From contig JBNKHH010000030.1 of the NCBI GenBank assembly GCA_050290245.1, positions 1 to 45,887 on the forward strand: a stretch of DNA of 45,887 nt, read 5' to 3'. A model generated the notes under the pieces. It ran no database searches and was not told the origin of the DNA. It saw only the letters and a program-made list of their open reading frames with translations. This document shows, one piece after another, positions 7,772 to 15,356 of the stretch. This stretch comes from JBNKHH01 sp050290245. GTDB lineage: Bacteria > Pseudomonadota > Alphaproteobacteria > Rhodobacterales > Rhodobacteraceae. The number at the start of each line of letters is the position of its first letter. Within the stretch, counting starts at the first letter, position 1. Both the position numbers and the translations under genes were made by a program.

Positions 7772-8881
7772 CTAAGGCAAATCGGGGAGGCCCGGAAGGT
7801 CTGGCAAGTCGGGCAGATCACCGCTTGACGGCAACTCAGGCAGGTCAGGCAAATCTGGAAGATCTGGAAGATCGGGCAGGTCCGCTAAAGCGCCGGGCCC
7901 GTCCAGACCAGGGCCTGGAGCGGGATTGCCCAGATCCATAGGCGCATCGAGGGCCGGCATGTCGGACGGACTGCCGATCTCAGAACCTCGGCCGGCTTCC
8001 GGCCCGGCGGCACTCTGGCTGCTCTCCCGGCCATTCAGGACCAGGCGCACCGCCTTCTTGCCGTTCAACTGGCCCAGGCGCGCCGATGAGATCAGCTTGC
8101 CATCTTGCCCTTCCAGCCGGACATTCACGAGAGCGCTGACGGGCACGGGAAGAACATCACCAACAGCCAACCCGCGCACCCGCTCGATCGGATGGGGAAA
8201 CCTGCCGAGGATCGCGGTCATTGGCGCGGCCATGTTCCTGAGATGCTTGTGCATCCGCTTGGCACCACCCGAGTCGGCGCGGGCGCCTCCTCCAGCCTCG
8301 GGAATGGCAAAGACCAACGTGCCGGTCTTGGCATTGTCGCCCAGAACCAGTTCCACAGACAGGATCCGATAGATCTTGGGATCAAGCGACAGGTCACTGT
8401 CGCGTCGATTCAGGATCCCCTGACCCCGCTGAAAACCGACAATTGCAAGCGACTCCGCCGCCCCGTCTTCCTCGGCCATCAGGCAGCAATCCCCGACCCA
8501 GCGGTCGATCATGTCTCCCACCACCATGCCGTCGGTGCGCGTCGGACGCCTTTCGGGCACAGGACGCGACGAGACATGGCCGGACATCTGAACCTCGATC
8601 AACCCGGCAAGGATCGCGGGTGCGACGATGCACAGACCGTGCGCCTGCCCCTCGCCGTCCATTGGGAAGATCAGGTCGTGATCCGTCAGCCGCGCCAGCA
8701 CGGCCGCCTTGTCTTCCAGAGCAAGGGTCACCGATCCGACCTTCATGTCGAGCGACATCTCGTCATCGGCAGACCGCGGCATGACCTTGCGCAGCAGCGC
8801 TTCGACCGAATTGCCTCCCGGCATCGGCACGGCACGCGACGGAGCAAGCTTCCGTCGAAGGATCGAAGACACGTCGTTCAT
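7772..8881 (-). CDS. SpoA-domain (FliM/FliN-like) protein with LPD-repeat tail
   Basis: A 369-residue protein. The region around residues 240-300 (GLAVGDVLPVPVSALVNVRL, then SARLGQLNGKKAVRLVLNG) looks like the SpoA domain of FliM/FliN flagellar switch proteins. A Gly/Pro-rich linker leads to a C-terminal tail of LPD/DLP tripeptides. The N-terminus (SSILRRKLAPSRA) resembles the start of rhodobacterial FliM-like proteins. The start at ATG 8881 is used; a TTG at 8926 in frame is possible. It is the last gene of the kinase cluster, 66 nt after the kinase stop (21 nt if the TTG is used), with no flagellar gene nearby. It may be a flagellar-switch homologue with another job. Moderate confidence in the domain, low in function. 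Confidence 0.62.
   Translation of the reverse strand: MNDVSSILRRKLAPSRAVPMPGGNSVEALLRKVMPRSADDEMSLDMKVGSVTLALEDKAAVLARLTDHDLIFPMDGEGQAHGLCIVAPAILAGLIEVQMSGHVSSRPVPERRPTRTDGMVVGDMIDRWVGDCCLMAEEDGAAESLAIVGFQRGQGILNRRDSDLSLDPKIYRILSVELVLGDNAKTGTLVFAIPEAGGGARADSGGAKRMHKHLRNMAAPMTAILGRFPHPIERVRGLAVGDVLPVPVSALVNVRLEGQDGKLISSARLGQLNGKKAVRLVLNGRESSQSAAGPEAGRGSEIGSPSDMPALDAPMDLGNPAPGPGLDGPGALADLPDLPDLPDLPDLPELPSSGDLPDLPDLPGLPDLP
7775..7895 (-). repeat. Nine-base tandem units encoding Leu-Pro-Asp repeats
   Basis: The 3' end of the SpoA-domain gene is built of nine-base units of the form aggtcnggca (read on the plus strand), interrupted by a Glu-Leu-Pro-Ser-Ser-Gly patch near 7818-7838. Codons vary synonymously from unit to unit, so the array is old and kept for its protein sequence rather than freshly expanded. 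Confidence 0.8.
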
Positions 8882-8947
8882 GGATCTCGCGAGGAGTTCA
8901 TCACCGGATGCAAAATCCAGTGACAAGGTTACAATTTCGTTTCCTTT

Positions 8948-11632
8948 TCAGGCTGCGGCGGCCCGCTGGGGCGGCAGGGTGACCCGGAACGCCGCGCCAC
9001 CCTGCCCCGGCAGATAGGAGATCGACCCATCCAGACGGTTCATGACCTCGCGGCAGATCGCAAGCCCCAGCCCCGCGCCCCCGGCGGCCCGATGGTCGGA
9101 CACGCGCGAAAACTTTTCAAAGATCACCTTCTGGGCGGCCTTCGGAATGCCCGAGCCGTTGTCGATGAAATCCACCACCTGCCGTCCGCCAATCTCGGAA
9201 ACCACGATACTCAGCCTGGGTTGGTCCGCATCGCAGTATTTCTGAGCGTTGGCGATCAAATTGATGAAGACCTGTGACAGGCGGTCACTGTCGGTCCACA
9301 GGATGATCCGTTCCTGAGACCGCTCACGCTGGATGGTCAGCACCGGATCGGCTCCCGGACGGTCCGTGGCCGCAATGGCCCGGTCCAGGATCGCGTCCAG
9401 CTGGTCCTCTTGTTCGTTCAGTGTGACCTGCCCGTTTTCCAGGACGCTCAGGTCAAGAAGATCGTCCAACAGCCGCGTCAGCCGGATGGCCTCGTCATGG
9501 ATGATCTGGCAATAGCGCTGGCGGTCTTCGGCCTTCATCGACTCGCCATGCATCAGGATTTCGGAAAACGACCGGATCGACGTCATCGGCGTGCGCAATT
9601 CGTGGCTGATCTGGCTTAGGAAGGCATCTTTTTGCACCGACAGTGCCATCAGCTTTTCGTTGGCCTCGCGCAACTGCCGGGCCGTGCGGCCCAGTTCCTG
9701 CGACTTGGCCTCGAGCTGGCTGGAATATTCAAGGATTTGCTGGGCTTCGTCAGCGACCTTCATCAAGTCTTCCACCGTGACAGTCACCCCGCCGGTGATC
9801 TGCGCCAACATCGCGTGCGCAGTGGCCGCGCCGACCGAGCCGGCGAGTTTTCGTTCCAGACGTTCCAGGAAGGCTGGCGTCACATCGGGCAGGAAACCTT
9901 CCTTGCCCTGACTCGCCGCCTCGCCCTCGAACAAAAGCTGCGCCTCGCCGGTCCCCAGCAACCGCTGCGACATCATCAGAAGATCCTCTGCGTCGATCAC
10001 GCTGCCGGTCCAGCCCGGCGCGCTTTCCGAATAGCGGAAGATATTGACGAAAGTCGCCCCTTGGAGTCGCTCGACCGGTGACGGGAAACTCAGGATCGAG
10101 AACAGGCAGAAAGCCCCGGCATTCAGAAGGATCGACCAGAACACCGAGTGCACCAGAGGATCCATCCCCTCTATCCCGAACAGGGCCTGCGGGCGCAACA
10201 GACCAAGGCCGAACGGACCGTCAGTGAAAATGCCGGCCGACAAAACGCCAGCTTCGCCAAAGCTGGGAAGGAACGATGTCCACATCCAGACCACGAATCC
10301 GACTGTTACGCCCGCCGCAGCCCCGGCTCGCGTCGCCCCGCGCCAGAACAAGGCGCCCAAAAGCGCCGGCAGAACCTGCGCGACCCCGGTAAAGGCGATC
10401 AGGCCGATGGCCGCCAGCGCCGCCCCGCCCCCCGACACCTTGAAATAGAGATACCCCAGGGCCAGCACGCCCGCGATCGAGACGCGCCGCGCCTGGATCA
10501 CCACGTTGCGGACATCGCCCGAAACGGTGGCGCCCGCTTTGCGCGTATTCAGCCAGATCGGCATCACGATATGGTTCGACACCATGGTCGAAAGCGCGAT
10601 CGCGGCCACGATGACCATCGAGGTGGCCGAGCTGAACCCCCCGAGAAAGGCCAACATGGCAAGGGCGTCACGGTCGAATTCGAGAGGAAGCGTCAGGACG
10701 AAAAGGTCAGGGTTCGCCCCCTCCGGCAAGACCGACAGCCCCACGACAGCAATCGGGATGACAAACAGGCTCATCAGGAACAGGTAGATCGGAAACGCCC
10801 AGCTTGCGGTTGCGAGGTGCCGCTCGTCCGAGTTCTCGACGACCATCACCTGGAACATCCGCGGCAGGCAGATAAAGGCGACGGCCGACAGGAAGATCAG
10901 CGTCGTCCAGCGTGAGGGCCGCACGTCCCAGTTCGAAATCGGCGAGGCATCAATGGCCTCAAAGGTCTCCCCGACACCCCCGGCGACAACAAAGACGACG
11001 AATACCCCGACGGCCAGCAATGCCACCAGCTTGACCACGGCCTCGACCGCGATGGCGGTGACAACACCGTGGTGGCGCTCGTTGACGTCCAGGTTGCGCG
11101 TGCCAAAGATGATTGTGAACAGCGCGAGCCCCACGGCCACCAACAGGGCGGTTTGCGTCAGGGATCCAGGCTCAGAGCCACCCGCCCCATGAGAAAACAC
11201 CGCGAAACTCAGCGTCACCGATTGCAATTGAAGCGCAATGTAGGGCGTCGTGCCGATAACCGCCAACAAGGTGACCAGAACGCCCAGAAGGTTCGATTTG
11301 CCATAGCGCGACGAAATCAGGTCGGCGATCGAGGTGATGCGCTGTGACCGGCCGATCCGCACCAGTCGGCGCAGCACCGCCCACCAGCCGATCATGACCA
11401 GCGTCGGACCAAGATATATGGTGACGAACTCCAACCCCGACCGCGCCGCATAACCAACCGCGCCGTAGAACGTCCAGGCCGTGCAGTAGATCGACAGGGA
11501 TAACGTGTAGACCATGGGCGAACGCATCCAGCCCATCCGCCCTGTCTCGGCACGCTTGTCAGCCCAGAAAGCGACGGCGAACAGTAAGAGCACATAGGCG
11601 ATGCAGATCGTGACCAGCACGTCAAAAGCCAT
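8948..11632 (-). CDS. Sensor histidine kinase with Na+/solute-symporter and STAC domains (CbrA/CrbS-like)
   Basis: An 894-residue membrane sensor. The first ~530 residues form about 13 helices of the SLC5/PutP sodium-solute symporter fold (AWTFYGAVGYAARSGLEF; GGFSSATSMVIVAAIALST). Then comes a STAC-like region (about 555-620: AEDLLMMSQRLLGTGEAQ...LERLERKLAGSVGAATAHAML), a coiled coil, a DHp domain with the phosphoacceptor His at about 677 (SHELRTPMTSIRSFSEIL), and an ATPase domain (NLIANAQKY, DNGSGIP, GAGLGLAI). It lacks the PAS domain and attached receiver of CrbS. CbrA and CrbS link carbon supply, including acetate and acs control, to transcription; the neighbouring acsA fits that. It starts 3 nt after the small membrane gene. 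Confidence 0.92.
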   Translation of the reverse strand: MAFDVLVTICIAYVLLLFAVAFWADKRAETGRMGWMRSPMVYTLSLSIYCTAWTFYGAVGYAARSGLEFVTIYLGPTLVMIGWWAVLRRLVRIGRSQRITSIADLISSRYGKSNLLGVLVTLLAVIGTTPYIALQLQSVTLSFAVFSHGAGGSEPGSLTQTALLVAVGLALFTIIFGTRNLDVNERHHGVVTAIAVEAVVKLVALLAVGVFVVFVVAGGVGETFEAIDASPISNWDVRPSRWTTLIFLSAVAFICLPRMFQVMVVENSDERHLATASWAFPIYLFLMSLFVIPIAVVGLSVLPEGANPDLFVLTLPLEFDRDALAMLAFLGGFSSATSMVIVAAIALSTMVSNHIVMPIWLNTRKAGATVSGDVRNVVIQARRVSIAGVLALGYLYFKVSGGGAALAAIGLIAFTGVAQVLPALLGALFWRGATRAGAAAGVTVGFVVWMWTSFLPSFGEAGVLSAGIFTDGPFGLGLLRPQALFGIEGMDPLVHSVFWSILLNAGAFCLFSILSFPSPVERLQGATFVNIFRYSESAPGWTGSVIDAEDLLMMSQRLLGTGEAQLLFEGEAASQGKEGFLPDVTPAFLERLERKLAGSVGAATAHAMLAQITGGVTVTVEDLMKVADEAQQILEYSSQLEAKSQELGRTARQLREANEKLMALSVQKDAFLSQISHELRTPMTSIRSFSEILMHGESMKAEDRQRYCQIIHDEAIRLTRLLDDLLDLSVLENGQVTLNEQEDQLDAILDRAIAATDRPGADPVLTIQRERSQERIILWTDSDRLSQVFINLIANAQKYCDADQPRLSIVVSEIGGRQVVDFIDNGSGIPKAAQKVIFEKFSRVSDHRAAGGAGLGLAICREVMNRLDGSISYLPGQGGAAFRVTLPPQRAAAA

Positions 11633-11635
11633 GGA

Positions 11636-11911
11636 TCAGGCCTCCGGCTCGCCCAAAGCGTCAGGCGGCCGGTCGTGCTCCTCCATGACCGTCCCCAGAG
11701 GGCGCGACAACAGGCTGATGATCCCGATCAGGGCACCCCAGACGACAAAGACATAGACGAACCCGCCGGCGGTGGAGTTCACGTCCGACCACAGGGCCGG
11801 CACCAGCATCAGCACCAATCCAAGCAAGGGCACCAGCCGCGCCGCATCGCCCAGGCGACGGCGGCGATAGCTTTGCCGCGCCAGGAACAGGGGTTGCGGC
11901 GGCCGTGCCAT
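11636..11911 (-). CDS. Small membrane protein of the kinase cluster (CbrX-like)
   Basis: A 91-residue protein with a basic N-terminus (FLARQSYRRRRLGDAARL), two membrane helices (about 25-43 and 49-69) and a short acidic tail. Its ATG overlaps the stop of the receiver gene (TGATG) and its stop lies 3 nt before the kinase ATG, so translation of the three genes is probably coupled. In Pseudomonas a small membrane protein, CbrX, is encoded just ahead of CbrA and coupled to it. Position, size and topology agree, but I did not establish sequence homology. Confidence 0.8.
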   Translation of the reverse strand: MARPPQPLFLARQSYRRRRLGDAARLVPLLGLVLMLVPALWSDVNSTAGGFVYVFVVWGALIGIISLLSRPLGTVMEEHDRPPDALGEPEA

Positions 11912-12279
11912 CAGCCGACCAGCTCGCGGACAGTGGTCAGGATCTCGCCATTCGAAAAGGGCTTGGTCATGAACCGGTTCACACCCAGCTTCTCGGCCAG
12001 GTCACGGTCCTTTTTCTGGCCGCGCGCGGTCAGCATCAGAACCGGCGTCGCACCGATCGCCTGATCCCTGCGCAGATCGTTCAGAATGTCATAGCCCGAG
12101 CGGTTCGGAAGCATGACGTCCAGGATCACGAGATCGGGCGCGCGGGTGCGAATAGCCTCCAGCGCGGTCTGACCATCGGAATGCGTATCCACACGCCAGC
12201 CATCGCGCGACAGGATAAAGCGGATCGCTTCGATGATGTTCGGCTCATCCTCAATCAACAGAACTCGGCGTTCCGTCAT
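11911..12279 (-). CDS. Single-domain response regulator (receiver only)
   Basis: A 122-residue receiver domain with nothing attached. The acidic pocket is Glu10-Asp11, the phosphorylated Asp is Asp54 (LVILDVMLP), and the switch residues are Thr84 and Lys106 (MTKPF). All catalytic positions are intact. It has no DNA-binding output, so its effect must pass through a partner. Immediately upstream lies an XRE regulator with a histidine-kinase-like hairpin, and downstream the sensor kinase. It overlaps the CbrX-like gene by a TGATG junction and starts 64 nt after the regulator gene. Confidence 0.93.
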   Translation of the reverse strand: MTERRVLLIEDEPNIIEAIRFILSRDGWRVDTHSDGQTALEAIRTRAPDLVILDVMLPNRSGYDILNDLRRDQAIGATPVLMLTARGQKKDRDLAEKLGVNRFMTKPFSNGEILTTVRELVG

Positions 12280-12343
12280 CGCCTATCCCCTCCCTTGGAC
12301 GACGATGGTCGTCACAGGACTATTTACCATGGCCGCAGAGGTG

Positions 12344-13702
12344 TCAAAGCGCCTCGGTGCGAAAATCCGAGAAAACCGACGGCTCGCGTCGTGCCGGGCA
12401 GCCGGTTTCCAGGCAAACCCGGCAGGATGTGCCGACGCGCAAGGCATCGGGCGGTGCCGAGAACAGAGGTTTTATCAACATCCAGCTTTCGATGACGGCG
12501 GGACCATTGAATCCGGAGGGATAGGCAATCTCGGAATATGCCTCGGCCCTGAACGGCGCGTCGTCCCGCCCCGACATGATCAGCATTTGGCGGATCGGCG
12601 TCATCGGCCGCTGCAACCCCAAGAACAATGGCCACAGCGGACAGGCCGCCCCGTAGCGCGGTACGTCGAAGCCGGGAACGGTCTTGCGGAAGATGACTGT
12701 ACCGGACCCGTCGCAGGCGACCAACCCGTAGGGAGTGCCGTCCGGCAGCTTCTCGGCGCCAAGCGAGGCAAGACGGCGGAACACTCGGGGAAGGCCGACT
12801 CCCAGCATGGCCGCCAACTGCGCCGGATCCTCGGTTTCACCAAGCGCGCTGTGCAGCGCCGCGGCGGGGAGTGCGCGGGCATCCTCGCCATAGCGCCGCA
12901 GGAACTGCCGCGCCAGCGACTTTGCTGCAGGCGTGACCAGGTGGCGTGCCTCGGCAATCAGCGCATCCGGATCGGCACCGGGATCGGCTTCAAGGGCGTC
13001 TACCATCCAGCCCTGGGCGGAAAGCCATTGTTCGACCTCTTCCTGCGGCAGGGTCGCCGACTGCCCAGCATCCTCGTCGTCATCCGCATCCAGATAAGAC
13101 ACGAGCGCTTCCGTTGCGTCGGCCAGACGCTGGCTGTCTTCATAGATGTTGCGGTGAAAGCGGGCCTGCCACTCAGGCTCGATATCATCGCCGCTGGCAA
13201 GGATCGCACTGGCCGAGCGAATCGCGGTCACGCTGGACAAGACGTTGTGCATCGAAGCCGACAGGAACGGGTCATGGGTCAGACGGTCATCCAGGCGCTC
13301 GACAACCTGCTCGAGACGACGCGCCTCTCGGAACTGGGTCTCGACCAGTCGCGCCCAACCGGGAAACCGGCCAGCGAATTCCTCGGCCCGGTCGCGCTCG
13401 GCGCCAGCGCGGGGATGGCTGCCCGCCGCCGCGTCAAGAACGTCGGTCAATGCGCTTTCGGCCCCCTCACTCAGGATCGCCGGTTCGGCGCCCAGGGCCC
13501 GCGCGATGCGCACCAGCAGCGCACCACCGATCTTGCGGCGGTTGTGCTCGATCAGATTCAGGTAGCTGGGCGAAATGCCGCACTCCTTGGCCAGTTGCGC
13601 CTGGCGCAGTCCGCGCCCGATCCGATAGTCGCGGATCCGCGTTCCCGCCAGAACCGCACCAACCGCTCCGGCACGCTTTTCGGTTTTTCCCTGACTTTTC
13701 AA
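12344..13702 (-). CDS. XRE/ScfR-family transcription regulator with embedded DHp-like hairpin
   Basis: About 452 residues from a TTG start at 13702; an ATG at 13780 is in frame but its 26 extra residues look non-coding and overlap the promoter. An XRE helix-turn-helix is at about 20-75 (RQAQLAKECGISPSYLNLIE). The C-terminal half matches the short-chain-fatty-acyl regulator (ScfR: RamB, PccR, MccR) core, ending in a Cys cluster (GTSCRVCLETGCPARREP). These regulators sense acyl-CoA-related signals and control acetate or propionate use. Residues about 141-206 resemble a kinase dimerisation hairpin (MHNVLSSVTAIRSASAIL...RFHRNIYEDSQRL), with His152 at the phosphoacceptor position. It is divergent from the transporter-acsA operon, its probable target. 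Confidence 0.85.
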   Translation of the reverse strand: MKSQGKTEKRAGAVGAVLAGTRIRDYRIGRGLRQAQLAKECGISPSYLNLIEHNRRKIGGALLVRIARALGAEPAILSEGAESALTDVLDAAAGSHPRAGAERDRAEEFAGRFPGWARLVETQFREARRLEQVVERLDDRLTHDPFLSASMHNVLSSVTAIRSASAILASGDDIEPEWQARFHRNIYEDSQRLADATEALVSYLDADDDEDAGQSATLPQEEVEQWLSAQGWMVDALEADPGADPDALIAEARHLVTPAAKSLARQFLRRYGEDARALPAAALHSALGETEDPAQLAAMLGVGLPRVFRRLASLGAEKLPDGTPYGLVACDGSGTVIFRKTVPGFDVPRYGAACPLWPLFLGLQRPMTPIRQMLIMSGRDDAPFRAEAYSEIAYPSGFNGPAVIESWMLIKPLFSAPPDALRVGTSCRVCLETGCPARREPSVFSDFRTEAL

Positions 13703-13737
13703 TCTCGTTCTGCCTGCGCAAGAAAATTTCTTTACAG

Positions 13738-13825
13738 ATATTAGTGAACTTCTGTCGATTTGTTTACAAAAAAATTCCACAGCTCCCGTGGGTTATTGAA
13801 TTGTTTTCAGAAGTTCGGCGATATT
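13738..13825. promoter_or_regulatory. Divergent promoter region with inverted CAGAAGTTC elements
   Basis: The AT-rich gap holds a likely plus-strand promoter, TTGAAT (13796-13801) and GATATT (13820-13825) spaced by 18, for the transporter operon. A minus-strand -10, TAATAT (13743-13738), would serve the regulator. A perfect 9-bp inverted repeat, GAACTTCTG (13746-13754) and CAGAAGTTC (13808-13816), places CAGAAGTTC followed by four bases and ATAT at the -10 of both promoters. A further palindrome TTTGTTTACAAA lies at 13759-13770. Confidence 0.6.
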
Positions 13826-13905
13826 CGGGGTGCCTTGTAAAGGACAGTTACCATCGTCGGAGGAGGATCCGACCGGCAACTGGATGATCAATTGGGAGGA
13901 CTTCA

Positions 13906-15261
13906 ATGTCGAAGAACGATCTTACACGCCGTGGCGTGCTCAAGAGCGGTGCCGTTGCCGGTGCCGGTCTTGCTGTACCGACCATCTTTACCGCCAGCTC
14001 GGCCGCGGCCTATACCAACGAACCCACGGGCGGTTCGGTGGTTTTGGGCTTCAACGTGCCCCAGACCGGCCCCTACGCTGACGAAGGCAACGACGAGCTG
14101 CTCGCGCAGCAGCTGGCCGTCGAGCACCTGAACGGCGAAGGCGACGGCGGCTGCCTCAACACCTTCACCTCGAAGGCTCTGAAGGGTAACGGCATCCTCG
14201 GCAAGAAAGTCGAGTTCGTCACCGGCGATACCCAGACCAAGTCGGACGCTGCTCGTGCATCGGCCAAGTCGATGATCGAAAAAGACGGCGCCATCATGAT
14301 CAACGGCGGTTCGTCCTCGGGCGTGGCTGTTGCTGTGCAGGGTCTCTGCCAGGAAGCCGGCATCATCTTCATGGCTGGCCTGACGCACTCGAACGACACC
14401 ACCGGCAAGGACCGCAAGGCCAACGGCTTCCGCCACTTCTTCAATGGCTACATGTCGGGCGCAGCGCTCGCGCCGGTGCTTGAGAAGGAATACGGTTCGG
14501 ACCGCCGCGCCTATCACCTGACCGCCGACTATACCTGGGGCTGGACCCAGCAGGAATCGATCGCAGCCGCGACCGAGGCCGTGGGTTGGGAAACCGTCAA
14601 CAACGTTCTGACCCCGCTGGCGTCGACCGACTTCTCGGCCTACATCACTCCGGTTCTGAACTCGGGTGCCGACGTTCTGGTCCTGAACCATTACGGCGGC
14701 AACATGGTCAACTCGCTGACCAACGCCGTTCAGGACTTCGACCTCCTGAACAAGCAGGTCAACGGCAAAGACTTCAAGATCGTCGTTCCGCTGTACTCGG
14801 AACTGATGGCGGCCGGTGCAGGCGAAAGCGTGCGCGGCGTTATCGGCTCGATGAACTACAACTGGCAGCTGCAGAACGAAGGTTCTGCCGCATTCGTCAA
14901 GTCGTTCGGCGAGAAGTACGGCAAGCCGCCGTCAAACTCGGCCCAGACCTGCTACGCTCAGGTTCTGCTCTATGCTGACGCCTGCGAGCGCGCCGGCACC
15001 TTCAATCCCTGTGGCGTTGGCGAAGCCCTGGAAGGTTTCGAGTTCGACGGCCTGGGCAATGGCCCGACCCTCTACCGCGCCGAAGACCACCAGTGCTTCA
15101 AGGACGTGCTGGTCGTGAAGGGTGCCGAAAACCCGACCAACGCCTACGACACGCTGGAGATCGTCGAAGTGACCCCGCGTGCCCAGGTCGAGTATCCGCC
15201 GAACCACCCGATGTTCGGTGGCGACGAAGCCTCGCTGGGCGAGTGCAACCCGGGCGCCTAA
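13906..15261 (+). CDS. Tat-exported substrate-binding protein of a LivFGHM-type ABC transporter
   Basis: A 451-residue periplasmic binding protein of the branched-chain amino acid/amide (HAAT) family. The N-terminus has a twin-arginine signal, NDLTRRGVLKSGAVAG, and probable cleavage after SSAAA. The mature fold matches UrtA/LivJ-type receptors (VVLGFNVPQTGPYADEG; INGGSSSGVAVAVQGLCQEAG; ADYTWGW). It has seven cysteines, unusually many for this class, which fits folding before Tat export. A strong ribosome site (GGGAGGA) precedes the ATG. It is first in an operon ending with acetyl-CoA synthetase, so a short carboxylate or amide ligand is inferred rather than a branched-chain amino acid. A stem-loop follows the stop codon. 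Confidence 0.88.
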   Translation: MSKNDLTRRGVLKSGAVAGAGLAVPTIFTASSAAAYTNEPTGGSVVLGFNVPQTGPYADEGNDELLAQQLAVEHLNGEGDGGCLNTFTSKALKGNGILGKKVEFVTGDTQTKSDAARASAKSMIEKDGAIMINGGSSSGVAVAVQGLCQEAGIIFMAGLTHSNDTTGKDRKANGFRHFFNGYMSGAALAPVLEKEYGSDRRAYHLTADYTWGWTQQESIAAATEAVGWETVNNVLTPLASTDFSAYITPVLNSGADVLVLNHYGGNMVNSLTNAVQDFDLLNKQVNGKDFKIVVPLYSELMAAGAGESVRGVIGSMNYNWQLQNEGSAAFVKSFGEKYGKPPSNSAQTCYAQVLLYADACERAGTFNPCGVGEALEGFEFDGLGNGPTLYRAEDHQCFKDVLVVKGAENPTNAYDTLEIVEVTPRAQVEYPPNHPMFGGDEASLGECNPGA

Positions 15262-15276
15262 GGGCCTGACAAGATT

Positions 15277-15299
15277 GGGGCCGCGCATCGCGCGGTCCC
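15277..15299 (+). other. Intergenic mRNA stem-loop after the binding-protein gene
   Basis: GGGGCCGCGC and GCGCGGTCCC form a 10-bp stem (one G-U) with a 3-nt loop, 15 nt after the stop. No U-tract follows, so it is not a classical terminator. Such hairpins commonly protect the 3' end of binding-protein mRNA and give it higher output than the permease genes. Confidence 0.65.
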
Positions 15300-15356
15300 T
15301 CCCCCAAACAAACGTGCGCCAAGCGCGCGTATTTCCGGAACTCCATGAGGTGAGTT

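Noticed and set aside
7775..7895. Tandem nine-base units as a CRISPR or minisatellite
   Set aside because: Units lie inside a coding frame without spacers and vary at synonymous positions.
12233..13744. 503-codon plus-strand frame opposite the ScfR regulator
   Set aside because: Arg/Gly/Gln-rich shadow translation; the minus-strand regulator has a recognisable HTH and ScfR core.
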